NCBI GenBank assembly: GCA_019722365.1
Contig: JADFUC010001371.1
Coordinates: 5,001 to 69,000, forward strand
From: Lithospermum erythrorhizon
Lineage: Eukaryota > Streptophyta > Magnoliopsida > Boraginales > Boraginaceae
Length of the DNA stretch: 64,000 nucleotides
Direction: 5' to 3'
Both the position numbers and the translations under genes were made by a program. This document shows, piece by piece, positions 11,645-25,747 of the stretch (positions are counted from its first letter, which is position 1; each line of letters starts with the position of its first letter). The notes beneath the pieces are model-generated. The model worked only from the letters and a program-made list of their open reading frames with translations. It was not told where the DNA came from and searched no databases.

Positions 11645-12341
11645 AATAAATAAAAATGTGTAAATTTTTTTTGCGAAAATTATCAATTCAAAATAAATGT
11701 CGATAGCACGTTGATCGGTTAATTCAATAAGAATATAGGAGGTAGTACTTTCTTTCTTGGTACCATCCAATTGAATTAAATTCAATTGTTTATTTATTCA
11801 ATCTTCAATGAGTGAATTTTCAAGTTCAACCCACTTTTTTTTGAATCTCAAGTGGATGAATACAAATCTTGAGAAAGTCTTTCATTTGTCTATCATTATA
11901 GACAATCCGATCTATATTATCTATTCTATGGAATTCAAACCTGAACTCTATTTAATTACGATTCATTATTTCTATCTCATTCTATTTTCTTCATTTTTGA
12001 TTTCAGGATATCGATTTACGCCTAGCCTATTTTCACATCTAGGATTTACATATACAACATATATCACTGTCAAGGGTTAATTTCTTATTATTTAGGTTAC
12101 TTGGGTATTTCGATTAAAAAAAAAAAAAAGATAAAAAAGAAAAAGGGGGGTTGCGCTATATGAAAGGTATACAATAATGATGTATTTGGCAAATCACCCG
12201 GTCCCCAATATCTGGTTAGTTGATAATATTCGTTCAAAATTTTGTGAAGATTCTTGTGAAAAGTTTCATTAGGCTGATTCGCTCGCGTCGAGAGTAGACC
12301 TTGTTGAAAATTCTTAATTCTTAAGTTGTAGGGAGGGATTT
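11645..12341. other. atpB-rbcL spacer
   Basis: The divergent promoter region between atpB and rbcL. It holds the rbcL promoter and, just before the rbcL ATG, a strong Shine-Dalgarno-like GGGAGGGA at 12331-12338. A long A/G run lies at 12117-12150. Confidence 0.75.
12151..12175 (+). promoter_or_regulatory. rbcL promoter with shortened spacer
   Basis: The -35 box TTGCGC (12151-12156) and -10 box TACAAT (12170-12175) match the known plastid rbcL sigma70-type promoter. The gap is 13 bases instead of the usual 18. About five bases of CTATCAAAGAG-type spacer are missing. Confidence 0.75.
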
Positions 12342-14236
<1,895 letters not shown>

Positions 14237-15047
14237 ATGGAAGGTGGTGGTTTAATTCGATGTTCTTTAATAAGGTTAAGAATAGAAGAAGTTAGAACGC
14301 GTGGATGCGGGCTAAATAAATCAATGGAAAGTCTCAGCCTATTGAAAATAGCGGTGAAAGTGAAGATCCGAATCTAAAGATAGGGTTAAAAGCATTCATA
14401 GTTGGAAAGGCTGTGCCAATTCTAGTTCAAGCAATCTTGATTCGTTTTCGGCATCAAGACATTCGGAATTTCATCTCCGATGACACTTTTTAGTTAGGGA
14501 TAATGTGGAGACAACTATTCCATATATTTTGATATTGAAAATCTTATTTTTGAAATTCATAACGATCGTTCTTTTTTCGAGTGAATTAGAAAGTTCTTTC
14601 TAATTATCAGAAATTCTGATTATCTGTCTAATAGACATACAGTGAAGATCCCTACGATAATCATGATACTCAATGTAGTTGGAATAATCGCCATTAATAG
14701 TTGCATTGACAGTTATCTTCAGCCTCAAATCTGTATTGAAGCGTCGATTGTAGTAGTAGTGATAATTACAGTTGACAGTTACATTTCTCGGTCCGTTTGT
14801 GGTGAAAGTCGAAATGGTAGTGAAACCGAGAGTTCCAGTATACGAACCCACACGGGGGCGGGGATTTAACTATAAAAGAAAGTTCTAAAGATCTTGATGT
14901 AACTCAAAAATACAAACATTTGTGGGTTCAATGCGAAAATTGTTATGGATTAAATTATAACAATTTTTTGAAATCCAAAATGAATATTTGTGAACAATGT
15001 GGATTTCATTTGAAAATGAGTAGTTCAGGCCTTTAGATCAAAATTGA
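14237..15047 (+). pseudogene. accD: accD, plastid acetyl-CoA carboxylase beta subunit, core deleted
   Basis: AccD is the carboxyltransferase beta subunit of plastid acetyl-CoA carboxylase, which supplies malonyl-CoA for fatty acid synthesis. The ATG is at 14237 (M-E, then RWWFNSM after an indel). The variable N-terminal half is present with frame changes. The zinc-ribbon is recognisable at about 14915-15028 ([13 protein letters not shown], then [16 protein letters not shown]). After MSSS, at about 15029-15033, the sequence jumps to the very end of the gene (NQN then TGA at 15047). Roughly 0.7 kb encoding the entire catalytic carboxyltransferase domain is missing. I saw no repeat at the join. 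Confidence 0.9.
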
Positions 15048-15671
15048 ATCAAGTAGAAAACAAGTTGATTTGTTTGATTTGTAGTAGACAGTAGTTAGTT
15101 TAGCGGAATAAAATAAAAGAATGGAGTTTTCTTTGGTCATAAGATCTAATTGTAGATTGTAGAAAGAAACAAAAATGGAGGATAACTCTTTTTTACCTGT
15201 ATTTCTGATTACTAATCAAGAAGCCTCAATTAACAAGATAAAAGATGAAATTAGAGAAATAAACCAAATTTCTTCTTCTCATCTTACGTATATATATCAA
15301 ATATAGATATAGGATTTTGTATCTTTCTCTATGTCCCCAAAATCCCCTTTGGGGTCAAAACCCTGTTGGGTCGGATTCTAACAAATCTTTCAAGAATCTG
15401 TCTTCTATTTTTTATTTATTAAATTAGATATTTATAAAAAATAGAAGACAAACAAATAAAAATAATAAAGTTGATGATTCTATATAATCACTTAGATGTC
15501 TTTTTTAATTAATAAAATATTAATTAGATATTTAGATATATAGATAGATTTCTACTAAGAATTATTGTCTTTTTAATTAATAAAATTACAAATTCTTAAT
15601 TATAATTATTATAAAAGATATCCTTTATTTAAAAATAATAACAGATACAAATAGTCAATCAGAGACATCCT
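15048..15671. other. accD-psaI spacer
   Basis: Very AT-rich plastid spacer with a near-palindrome around 15395-15450 (TCTTCTATTTTTTATTTATT and its complement). No gene seen. Confidence 0.65.
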
Positions 15672-15781
15672 TTTTGAGATTTTAAACCTTTACTCTATTT
15701 TGCTAGTGGGTCTAGTATTTCCCAAGCAATTTCAATGGCTTCTTTTTATTTCTTTATATTTCAAAAAAACGAATTGTTTAG
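15672..15781 (+). pseudogene. psaI: psaI, photosystem I subunit VIII, frameshifted
   Basis: PsaI is a one-helix thylakoid protein of photosystem I. Pieces read LLVGLVF, then ISMASFYFF and KKNELF before TAG at 15779-15781. The start codon is not preserved (expected near 15672), and extra bases after VFP and in the run of Ts break the frame. Confidence 0.82.
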
Positions 15782-16198
15782 ACTCTAGGTGAATCAATCT
15801 CATTCTTTGTTTTTCCAAAGAAACTGGAACTTGTAATAAAGTCTCAAGATATCTATTTAGTGGAATATGGCATAACAGCCACGATTTCCCAGGAAAAGCT
15901 CTTATGTTGGCAAAAGATATATAATTAAAATAAGCTTTATCTCTTTTTTTTTATCACGATCCGGAGATGGCTGGGTGAGAGCCAGAAAGTGAAAGTGGGT
16001 AGATTTATATGATATTTCTAGTGGGGTCGTACGAGGGTATTATGTTGGTATTTTAAGATCTAACTAATTTGATGAATTGCACCTAAAAGTTTACATCAAA
16101 CTAGTGCTAGTTGATGAGAGTTATTTCGGAAACAAAAAAGTAAGTTAAATTAATTTTTGGATATTCTCTCTAATTCCAATAAAATGAAATCGGATCAA
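15782..16198. other. psaI-ycf4 spacer
   Basis: Plastid spacer. No gene seen. Confidence 0.6.
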
Positions 16199-16724
16199 GT
16201 AGCAGGTTGAATCCAGAACATATATGGATAAGAACTAATAAGGGGATCTTTCCACGAAAATAAGAAGCTAAATTTCGCTGGGCGCACATCACATTGGTTT
16301 GATTTCAGTTATCTTGGTAGAATTTGATATCGTTTTTAAAGGAATCATTAATAACTCTACGGATTGCAGATACTCTTTGTTGATTCCTATTTGGCAGGGT
16401 TGCACAATTTCTGGAATATAAGGTAGTGGTTATGATCAGTTCGATAAAAAGGAAGGAATAGTATGTATTTTTCGTTGGGGATTTCCTGGAAAGAAAGAAT
16501 TAGCATATTCCTCCAATTTCTTATAAAAGATATTCCAGTCCGTTAGAATAGAAGTTAAAGAGGGTATTTGTAACTCGCCGTGTCAGCACATATGGACATA
16601 AGAGCCAGGGAGCCATTCCCTTGACCCATGCTGATGAAAATTTTGGCTCCACGAGAAATTGAACAAGCACCGAATTAGCCTATTTCTTGCGTGTACCAAT
16701 TGGAAGTGTATTGAAGTATTTTGA
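16199..16724 (+). pseudogene. ycf4: ycf4 (pafII), photosystem I assembly protein, frameshifted
   Basis: Ycf4 is a thylakoid scaffold for photosystem I assembly with two N-terminal membrane helices. Recognisable parts: NIWIRTNKGI-like start region (16210-16245), [15 protein letters not shown] (16450-16490), RIEVKEGICNSPC after a shift (16548-16585), and PREIEQ to FLRVPIG (16655-16700). The usual start (M-S-W-R-S-E) is degraded near 16199. The C-terminus appears partly duplicated (GGAAGTGTATTGAAGTATT) before TGA at 16722. Confidence 0.85.
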
Positions 16725-17395
16725 TAAATAGAAATAAATAGAAGCGGACTGAGGCCAATATAGTAGCAGGATAGAAAAAAATGCAAAAATCCTACGCCAA
16801 CATAATTCTAACACAACCGCATTCAGAATGTTTATTTGCCCCCAAAGCAGACGTATACTGAAAAACCTAAAACGAAAATAACTTATTTGATTTGTCTTGG
16901 GGTAACATGCGTATGAAAATCCGCGCAATTTAATAAAAAAAAACAAAGTAATAAATCGAAATAATAGATATAGATTAATCTCATATATCAAACTTCATTT
17001 GGAAATAAATTTATCTTTTTTTTTAGAAATATTGGATATTATTTTGATAAAAAATAGAATAAGGAGGATTCTTTCATTTCAAATTTGAATAATATTAATT
17101 ACTTAATTTCTTATTTAAAAAATTCTTTCGTTATTCATCGAAAGAAGACTTCATTACTTAATCAATTTGTCCAATTAAGATAACTAAAAAAAGATATTTT
17201 CTTTTTATTATTTATTCAAATCAATTTCTTAGTCTATTTCGGTATTCTTTCTAGATTCAAAGACTAACCAAAAGTACCAAAAAATGGATTCATACGCTCG
17301 ACCCTTTGTATAGAACCCATGTGTGAAAGAATTATTAGATTGCATAGAGTCGACGAATAGGGTGGGTTGATTAACAATTCACAGATAGATGAAAA
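16725..17395. other. ycf4-cemA spacer
   Basis: AT-rich plastid spacer. No gene seen. Confidence 0.6.
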
Positions 17396-18100
17396 ATGAC
17401 AAAAAAGAAAGCATTCACTCCTCTTTTCTATCTTGTATTTATAGTATTTTTACCCTGGTGGGTTTCTCTCTCATTTAATAAAAATATCGAATCTTGGGTT
17501 ACTAATTGGGTGGAATCTCCGAGGAAATCCAGGAAATTTTCTGAATGATATTCTCGAAAAGAGTATTATAGAAAAATTCGCTAGAATTAGAGGAACTCCT
17601 CTTCTTGGAGGAAATGATCAAAGGAATGCTCGGAATACATCTGCAAAAACTTCATATCGGAATCACATGGAAACACGATCCAATTAATCAAGATACACAA
17701 CGAGGACCGTATCCGCTACAATTTGCACTTCTCGACAAATATAATCTGTTTTGTTATTCTAAGCGGTTATTTTTATTCTTTTTTTTTGTGAATGAGGAAC
17801 TTGTTATTCTTAACTCTTTGGACTCAGGAATTCCTATATAACTTAAGCGACACAGTCAAGGCTTTTTCTATTCTTTTATTAACGGATTTATGTATCGGAT
17901 TCCATTCACCACACGGCTGGGAACTGATGATTGGTTCTGTCTACAAAGATTTTGGATTTGTTCATAATGACCAAATCATATCTGGTCTTGTTTCCACTTT
18001 TCCAGTCATTCTCGATACTATTTTTAAATATTGGATTTTCCGTTATTTAAATCGTCTATCTCCATCACTTGTAGTTATTTATCATTCAATGAATGACTGA
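17396..18100 (+). pseudogene. cemA: cemA, plastid envelope membrane protein, frameshifted
   Basis: CemA is an inner-envelope protein linked to proton and inorganic carbon movement. The start is taken at 17396 ([10 protein letters not shown]). Indels occur around 17515-17650 and 17780-17820. From about 17840 to the TGA at 18098 it is open and typical: [40 protein letters not shown], then [20 protein letters not shown] and SMND. 705 bases, slightly longer than usual. Confidence 0.93.
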
Positions 18101-18320
18101 TAAATGATCTACTGATATTAATCTAATCCGATTAGAGCGTTTGTTACTTTGTAATTGTACATAAAGCAAGGCATTGAAAACGTACTTACATTTCAGTTGT
18201 ATTTCTAACCATCAGGGGATTTTCTATATTATTCCAGTAAATAGCAGAATCGTGGATAGGGAACTATACTAGCAACCTACCCAAATTTATTGTAGAAATT
18301 TTGGGCTTAATGATTGGACC

Positions 18321-19306
<986 letters not shown>

Positions 19307-20112
19307 ACTCGCGTATTTATCAACTTCAAGTTCGTAAAAAGAACAAAATTCTTGTCAGTGATTGTGCATAATCAAAAAAGAAATGAAATTTTGAAAAACC
19401 TTTTGATCATTTATCTTCTTTTTCTACTAGATGCTGAGAATTCCTTGTACACATTCCTATCCATGTTTTAAAAAAATAAGACGACTTTTTGATTTTACCT
19501 CTCTTTCTTTGTTTTTTTTACCCATTAAAATTTAAAGGGTATCTTACTATTGCCAGAGTTTAAAGTGATAAAATGTATCAATATCTCAATAGAATACAAT
19601 TTGATACTAGACATAAGTAATATTGGGGAATAGAACGGATAATGCGATGCAGGGAACAACTAATTCTAGGAGGGGTTATTTGTCTTCCTAGTCTTCGACA
19701 CAAAGAAAGGTTGCCTACGCAGCACTTCTTGGCCATCCGAGAAAAATAATTGTTTGATCCTTTTTTGTCAAAGCTTCTAGTCTTTGTTTTGATTTTCTGG
19801 ATGTTTTTTCTTTTATTATATTACATATAATATATTTTTAGAAATGAACAATTTTCATTTTATTTAGGATAATACAAAAAAATATAGAGTAAGGTTTTAT
19901 TAGTATAGAAAGTATTTTCGCATTATTTGATAATTAATATTATCAACCAATCCAGGAAATTGAGTGATTCTTTCATTCTTCTAACTTGTTAGACAACAAA
20001 AACTACAATTCTTAAGAGCTCAACGGGATCTTCCCCTCGAATCAGACAAACAAAGAAGGGAATCCCGTTGAGTTCTTACGCTTTCATGTCTACAACTGAA
20101 TTCATCTGATTA
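19307..20112. other. petA-psbJ spacer between convergent genes
   Basis: Convergent 3' region of petA (plus) and psbJ (minus). It holds the large hairpin at 20012-20078. Otherwise no gene seen. Confidence 0.7.
20012..20078. terminator. Strong hairpin between petA and psbJ
   Basis: Left arm TTAAGAGCTCAACGGGATC.. and right arm ..ATCCCGTTGAGTTCTTA pair over about 20 bases with one or two mismatches and a loop of about 22 bases. The convergent setting suggests a shared 3'-end stabilising stem-loop. Confidence 0.65.
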
Positions 20113-20235
<123 letters not shown>

Positions 20236-20375
20236 TTACCCCACTTCCCTCCACATTTAATCAAGTAGTCGTGCTAGAGACAGAAACAGTCATGGATAAT
20301 TATTAAATTAGATCCTTCCGAATGGGCTAAGAGAACGTAATGCCTAAAATTTTTATTTATTCTTTTTTCGTTTTC

Positions 20376-20492
20376 TTAATTGAAGAAATAATTGGAAAAT
20401 AAAAGTAGCAAGTACAAAATGAGTAATAACCCCAGTAGAGACTGGTACGATTCAATTCATGCCATTTGTTCGTTTGGGTTTGATTGTGTCAT
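20376..20492 (-). pseudogene. psbL: psbL, photosystem II protein L, frameshifted
   Basis: Start at 20492 reads MTQSNPNEQ, then M-A and a TGA. The rest (NRTSLYW, then LLLIF and SNYFFN with TAA at 20376) is in shifted frames. Span is 117 bases, exactly the usual length, so losses and gains cancel. The psbL protein is a single helix at the photosystem II core. Confidence 0.88.
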
Positions 20493-20515
20493 AGCTTTAT
20501 AATTCGGATTTAAGA

Positions 20516-20630
20516 TTATCGTTGGATGAACTGCATTGCTGATATTGACCACAAAAGACGGTAGGTACAGCTAGGCCGTGAACAGCCAACCATCGTACGG
20601 TAAAATGGGATAGGTTCGATCTATAGTCAT
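20516..20630 (-). pseudogene. psbF: psbF, cytochrome b559 beta subunit, frameshifted
   Basis: Start at 20630 (M-T-I-D-R-T-Y-P). The heme-ligand helix TVRWLAVHGLAVPTV is present, with the conserved histidine. A loss just before VRWLAVHG and another after AVPTV (FCGQYQQC in place of SFLGSISAMQF) shift the frame. TAA at 20516. 115 bases against 120. Confidence 0.9.
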
Positions 20631-20639
20631 TAGATTCGC

Positions 20640-20903
20640 CAAAACGATCTACTAAATTCATCGGAAGGATTTGCTCCAAAGAATCAAAACGGCCAGTTAT
20701 TAATGGAATACGCTTGTCGGCTCTCTCTGTGAGAGAAATACTCGTTTGGCCGAGGCTTCCAAATACAAATGGCAAGCTAAACCGGTGCTGACAGATAACC
20801 AACCCTGCAATGAATAGGGAAGGTATAGTATTTATGAATGACCCAGTATCGAATACTGGTAATAATATCCAACGAAAGAACGTTCTCCTGTGCTTCCAGA
20901 CAT
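20640..20903 (-). pseudogene. psbE: psbE, cytochrome b559 alpha subunit, frameshifted
   Basis: Start at 20903 reads M-S-G-S-T-G. The heme-ligand segment ITSIRYWVIH is visible around 20825-20865. PSLFIAGLVICQH is an indel-shifted form of PSLFIAGWLFVST. The C-terminal part PLITGRFDSLEQI is open. The usual stop after FSRSF is replaced by a run-on (FGES), so the end is set by homology. It heads the psbE-F-L-J cluster. Confidence 0.9.
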
Positions 20904-22029
20904 GCTTTGACTCCACATATTCTTGTACAGTCAAGGGGATCGTTCCAGTAAAAGATGAGATCAGTAAACGGCAATTCACTGAAATGCAATCTTTGTGAGA
21001 TCGTCAATATTGTACCGAGGCGTCGCGAGTATACCGAATCAGTATAACTATTGCTCCTTCTTACACAGCAATGTAATTTTAATCAGTACTCGAAGGGAAG
21101 TGCTAATAGTATTTCTTTTTAACTTTTACTTGTTGCTTGTTATGATACTTCATACAAAATGAATATATAAATTTTTCAATAAAAGAGATTATTCTATTTC
21201 CCCAATTTAAGTACATGCGAGATCCAAAAATTTCCTTTTTTTAGTTGTAAAACCAGTTTATTTGTTTAAGAATCCTTTTTTTTATTTGGCATTTTAGAGG
21301 TGGTTAATTGCCCAGTAAGCAAAAAGAATAATTAGTATATTCGAGGAAGAAAAAATAAAGTGCACTTGATATATTGGTGGATCTACTGAGCTCTTAATTT
21401 GATCACAGCTACAAAGACAAGATAAAAAATAAAATGTAGAACACAGAAAAATCTTGCAATTAGAGACCCAGTTGAACAAAAGATTTTTTCGAGTGATCAG
21501 CGCGATCACACTTTTTTTTTTCTTCTCATTAGCTTTCAGATATTAGTATAAATGAGCCTTTATAATATAAAGAATAATAATAATATAAATAATATAATTA
21601 TATCCTGAATGTAATGAGTTAAACTAAAAGATAAAATAAAAGGTTTGATAAGTTACTCTTTTGTTCTAATATCAAAAGAAAGAAATGAGAAAAAATGATT
21701 GAATAATGAAAAGTTTCTTTTTTTTTGAATGAAGTTACATGACCCTGTTTCTATTATTAGTTTACCCAAAGAGTTCTTCAAAAGAAATAGAATCGTTGAT
21801 TGGGAAAATCGTGGTATGAATAGATGTTACAGATGAATCAATTTCGCTTTAATACCTGTTACTTTTCTTTGTTAGTGTCGTCTATAATGATAGATGAATC
21901 AAAACTTTTCATTTCAATTGAACTATTTTTCAATTAGTATTTTGGCCCTATCCTACTATTTTTTGAAAAATAGAAACTTAGGTAAGTGCTTTAGAACTAT
22001 ATGCATAAAAATTTTCATTTAACCCCTTC
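20904..22029. other. psbE-petL spacer
   Basis: Divergent plastid spacer of normal size (about 1.1 kb), with AT-rich tracts at 21540-21610. No gene seen. Confidence 0.65.
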
Positions 22030-22130
22030 ATGCTTACTATAACCAATTATTTCGGTTTTCTACTAGCGGCTTTAACTATAACGTCGAAAGCTCTATTGAT
22101 TGGTCTACGAGCAAAATACGACTTATTTAA
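22030..22130 (+). pseudogene. petL: petL, cytochrome b6f subunit 6, frame changed near end
   Basis: 31-residue one-helix subunit. It starts MLTITNYFGFLLAALTITS, then inserted bases change the tail. The normal end (IRLI then TAA at 22128-22130) is present but out of frame, so the open frame runs on to about 22142. Confidence 0.85.
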
Positions 22131-22296
22131 AATGAATATTTGAAAAACACGCAATCCATCATTTCAGCGAGATTGCCCTTATTCTATAGTTATTTAACGC
22201 GCCAGTATCCATTCTTGGTCATTGATTCGCTACCAATTCAAGTTAATATTTAGATATAGATATTACCTCTTTTTTTATCCTTTCAAACAAATGGAA

Positions 22297-22415
22297 ATGA
22301 TTGAAGTTTCTCTATTTGGAATCGTGTTAGGCCTAATTCCTATTACTTTGGCTGGATTATTGTTGTAACTGCATATTTACAATATTACAGGCGGGGTGAT
22401 CAGTTGGACCTTTGA
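22297..22415 (+). pseudogene. petG: petG, cytochrome b6f subunit 5, frameshifted
   Basis: 37-residue one-helix subunit of cytochrome b6f. It starts MIEVSLFGIVLGLIPITLAG, then an inserted base yields a stop (LL then TAA). The remaining VTAYLQY and RGDQLDL are recoverable in other frames, ending TGA at 22415. 119 bases against 114. Confidence 0.88.
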
Positions 22416-22521
22416 TTAATTATCATCCCGGATTGTGCCTCCTCATTTACAGGAGGTCATGCTGTCTGGGAATTGCTGAATGTATTTCAGTCAAATTCGA
22501 TCTAATCTAAGAAGAAAAAAT

Positions 22522-22596
22522 CACGCTCTGTAGGATTTGAACCTACGACATCGGGTTTTGGGAGACCACGTTCTACCGAACGCTGAACTAAGGCGC
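22522..22596 (-). tRNA. trnW-CCA: tRNA-Trp (CCA), slightly degraded
   Basis: Minus strand, GCGCCTTAGTTCAGCGTTCGG to ACAGAGCGTG, anticodon CCA within TCCCAAAA. One or two bases are added or lost: the D-loop has CGT inserted and the anticodon stem reads GTGGTCTCCC where GTGGGTCTCC is usual. 75 bases against 74. Confidence 0.9.
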
Positions 22597-22714
22597 TTTC
22601 TAGATAAGACCATAAAAAGAAAGGATTCTCTTTAGTTTTGAATCGATCTCAAAGAGAGATCCCCTCGTTACTGCTCTTTTTTCTGGTAATGCTTTTTGAA
22701 CAGTAATAAGTACT

Positions 22715-22790
22715 TAGGGATGACAGGATTTGAACCTGTGACATTTTGTACCCAAAACAAACGCGCTACCAGAAGCTGCGCTACACCCCT
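22715..22790 (-). tRNA. trnP-UGG: tRNA-Pro (UGG), slightly degraded
   Basis: Minus strand, AGGGGTGTAGCGCAGC to GTCATCCCTA, with anticodon loop TTTGGGT (UGG) and T-loop GGTTCAAATCC. A C/T change sits in the acceptor stem, and extra bases lie in the D-loop (GCTTCTGG). Confidence 0.92.
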
Positions 22791-23193
22791 TCAATTGCTC
22801 TACAGTGTCATTGCTTAAGAGAATTCCGATCTTGTTTTTCCACATTGTTATTTTATCCACGGATATACATAAATTTTTATGCCCATTTCGTCTTTTTGGT
22901 CTCATTTTTTAGATTCTCATTTTAGGTCTCATTTAACATATAATAGTAAAAATAGCTATACATATGAAATACGGGACTCACCGAAAAAGTATAATATATA
23001 AAAATGAGTATTTTGGAAATACTCGGTAAGGTAAGTAGGGGGATATTTTTTTCTGTTTTAATAAAAGAAAAATCTTATTTATTTGAATTAGGGATTCTGT
23101 GTACAACTAGAAGAAGTCCTTAACTACAAATGCATCTGATCATATATGCATTATTTTTATGTATTCCAATAAAAAAAAGAAGGAGGGTTTTGA
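22791..23193. other. trnP-psaJ spacer
   Basis: AT-rich plastid spacer. The psaJ ribosome site AGGAGG lies at 23181-23186. No gene seen. Confidence 0.7.
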
Positions 23194-23322
23194 ATGCGAG
23201 ATCTAAAAACATATCTCTCTGTGGCACCAGTTCTAAGCACGTTATGGTTTGGAGCTTTAGCGGGTCTATTGATAGAGATTAATCGATTTTTTCCAGATGC
23301 GTTGACATTCCCCTTTTTTTAA
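23194..23322 (+). CDS. psaJ: psaJ, photosystem I subunit IX, intact
   Basis: 42 residues, [20 protein letters not shown] followed by [20 protein letters not shown] and FF, then TAA at 23322. It is a normal full-length one-helix photosystem I subunit with a good AGGAGG ribosome site 7-8 bases upstream. It is undamaged although its neighbours rpl33 and rps18 are frameshifted. Confidence 0.95.
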
Positions 23323-23744
23323 TTCTAGTTATTGACACGGAAAGAGGAATTAAAAGATTAAGAAATACAATCAAATATCTGTGACTAACCCCTCCCCTCT
23401 TTTTCTCTTTTTTTTTCCCTTTTTAGAATAAGGGAGGAAGAAGAATCAAAAACGGATTCAATGTCTGAGACTCAGACTCAAGTTTGAATTATATGAATAT
23501 CGGAATGGGGATAGAATAGAAATGTGGGTCCTAGGGCAAAGAGTATTTTTTTCAACAAAGTATTTCGATTTGAAATAGAGTTTCGAAATCATTGTATTAC
23601 TTATTATTTCCATTTACTACGATTTTCATTACTTTATTGATCTTTTAGATTTGAAGTTAGTAACTTGTATTTTTTCATGCCTTTCTTCTTCGCTTCAAAT
23701 TGAAAATAGAATAGTTGAGTAAATCCTAAATTAAAAGGAGGTTC
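23323..23744. other. psaJ-rpl33 spacer
   Basis: Plastid spacer. An AGGAG ribosome site at 23736-23740 lies close to the rpl33 ATG. No gene seen. Confidence 0.65.
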
Positions 23745-23958
23745 ATGGCCAAGGGAGTAAAGATGTCCGACTAGGGGTAATTTTTGGAATGTACACTTGT
23801 GTGCAAGAAACAGTGCTAATAGGCAGAGATCGATGAGGGATTTCAGACTATATTACTCAAAGAACAAACAAGAATACGCCTAATCCTCGATTAGAGTTGA
23901 AGAATTTCTGTCGCTATTGTTCATTCAAACATACCATTCATGGGGAAATAAAAAATAG
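23745..23958 (+). pseudogene. rpl33: rpl33, plastid 50S ribosomal protein L33, frameshifted
   Basis: Starts M-A-K-G, then an inserted base shifts the frame (KDVRVRVILECT recoverable). Later pieces KEQTRI, NPRLELK and [15 protein letters not shown] end at TAG 23956-23958. 214 bases against about 201, so insertions dominate here, unlike atpB and rbcL. It lies just upstream of rps18 on the same strand, as in plastids. Confidence 0.9.
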
Positions 23959-24098
23959 AGTACCTTCCGTGTTACCTTTTAAGGGAAATAGAAAAAATAA
24001 CATTATAGCATAACATATATAAATATAAAAATCTATTTTGATTAAAATGAATTAAATTCAGAAATAGGATTTTCAGGATAAGAATAAACAAACAAACC

Positions 24099-24403
24099 AT
24101 GGATAAATCAGCGACGCTTTTCTTAAATCAAGCGAACTTTTTCGTAAGCGTTGCCCCGATTGAATCAGGGGGATCAGATGATTATAGAAACATGAGTTTA
24201 ATTGAATTCGATTTATTAGTGAACAAGGAAAAATATTATCTAGACGGGTGAATAGATTGACCTTGAAACAACAACGATTAATTACTACTGCCATAAAACA
24301 AGCTCGTATTTTATCTTTGTTACCCTTTCTCAATAATGAGAAACAATTTGAAAGAACCGAGTCGGCCCCCAGAACTACTGGTCTTAGGACTAGCAATAAC
24401 TAG
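24099..24403 (+). pseudogene. rps18: rps18, plastid 30S ribosomal protein S18, frameshifted
   Basis: Starts M-D-K-S, followed by the basic N-terminal repeats with indels. The core reads [20 protein letters not shown] in one frame and [20 protein letters not shown], then [20 protein letters not shown] in another. It ends near 24403. S18 binds the central domain of 16S rRNA. Confidence 0.9.
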
Positions 24404-24663
24404 CCTTACGCTTGCTTCACTTGAATTCTAATTCCAATCCTCCTTTGAGTTCGGATTGGTACTTTTTTTGCTCGAAAAATCCGAGAATCTAGATTGAATT
24501 ATCGTGTCGTAATATAAATACTAAATCGGAAAAGAATAAACTTTTTTATTGAACGTGTTTATTCATTTTGAATATTTAAAAAAATTTACTCATAGTAATT
24601 TCTATTCTATCTCGGAGTTCATTCTCCACGGGAAATCCGTTAAATAATTCCGGTGGACAAGCC

Positions 24664-25012
24664 GTTTATGATCTCATTGGAAATCATGTAAAAAGAATTT
24701 CCTATTCAATATAGCTATTTGTACAAGTATTTTTTACGATTAAACAACTGTTTCTTATATAAATCGTGTATTAATCTACTATAACTATAAGATACTGTAT
24801 TTTCGCGAATTACAGCGTTTATTCGAGTGATCCACAAACGACGAAAATTTCTCTTTTGTCTACCCCTATCCCGATGAGCCGAAACCAAAGCTCTTATTTT
24901 CTGTTGAGTAATAGTTCGAGTAAGTCTTGAATGAGCTCGCCAAGCTTGATGCAAATAAACGAATTTTTGTTCTACGTCTCGAGCTACATATCCCCGTTTA
25001 ATTTCTAGTCAT
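24664..25012 (-). pseudogene. rpl20: rpl20, plastid 50S ribosomal protein L20, frameshifted
   Basis: Start at 25012 (M-T-R, then a TAA from an indel). The central part 24715-24954 is open: [40 protein letters not shown], then [16 protein letters not shown]. The C-terminus (CLYMISNEII) is present in another frame, and the usual stop is altered. Confidence 0.92.
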
Positions 25013-25747
25013 TTGAATAAATGAACCTTTGATGAATAACTAATGGATTTCCGTTCTTTGAAGTTATTCTTTTCCTTTCTAATCTATTAATAACAAAACA
25101 GATTTTTCAATGTATAAAATTTAAATTCAATGACTTTGGCTACTATAACCTCCCGACCGATTTTTAGATATTTTACTGTGAAATACGAAATTGTCTTCTG
25201 TTAGGTGTCTAAAAATAGAGTAAATAAAAAAAATAAAATAAAGTAGGTTCCGTCGTTTTTTATGAATTTGCTTCTTAAACGGTGAGGTCTTTTCTATACA
25301 GGCTTCCTTTACTTTATGTTATTGGCCAGGGAGCTTGTATAAGTTCCTCTTTGGCTCTACCCATGAATTATCTAGTAATAGGTCTTTCACAATGAGATCT
25401 ACCTATATAGTAACGGTATTTAATTATGAAAGTTAGCTGGGTAGCTATCCCTGTTAGTCCGTTCTTGCCAAAGTGGGGACCTAATCTTTTTTTTTTAAAT
25501 AAGATTTCCTCCGCTTAATGGATAACCATTTGCTATCAATGGAGAATTGTCTCTCACCTTAAATTGAGGTGATTGGATTTGCACCAATGAAAACCATAAA
25601 TTTAATACACAATGAAGAGATATGATATCTTTTTTTATATAGTGGATGAAATTCCTTTCTTCCATTCTATCTTATTCAATGGTACTGATCATTGATACTG
25701 GAAAAGCAGTTTTTTTTGTGTCAGCTCACGATCTAAACGAGTCGCAC
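25013..25747. other. rpl20-rps12 spacer with start of rps12 trans-intron
   Basis: The part next to 25748 should hold the 5' half of the trans-spliced rps12 group II intron, which begins GTGCGAC at 25747 on the minus strand. No further gene seen. Confidence 0.65.
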
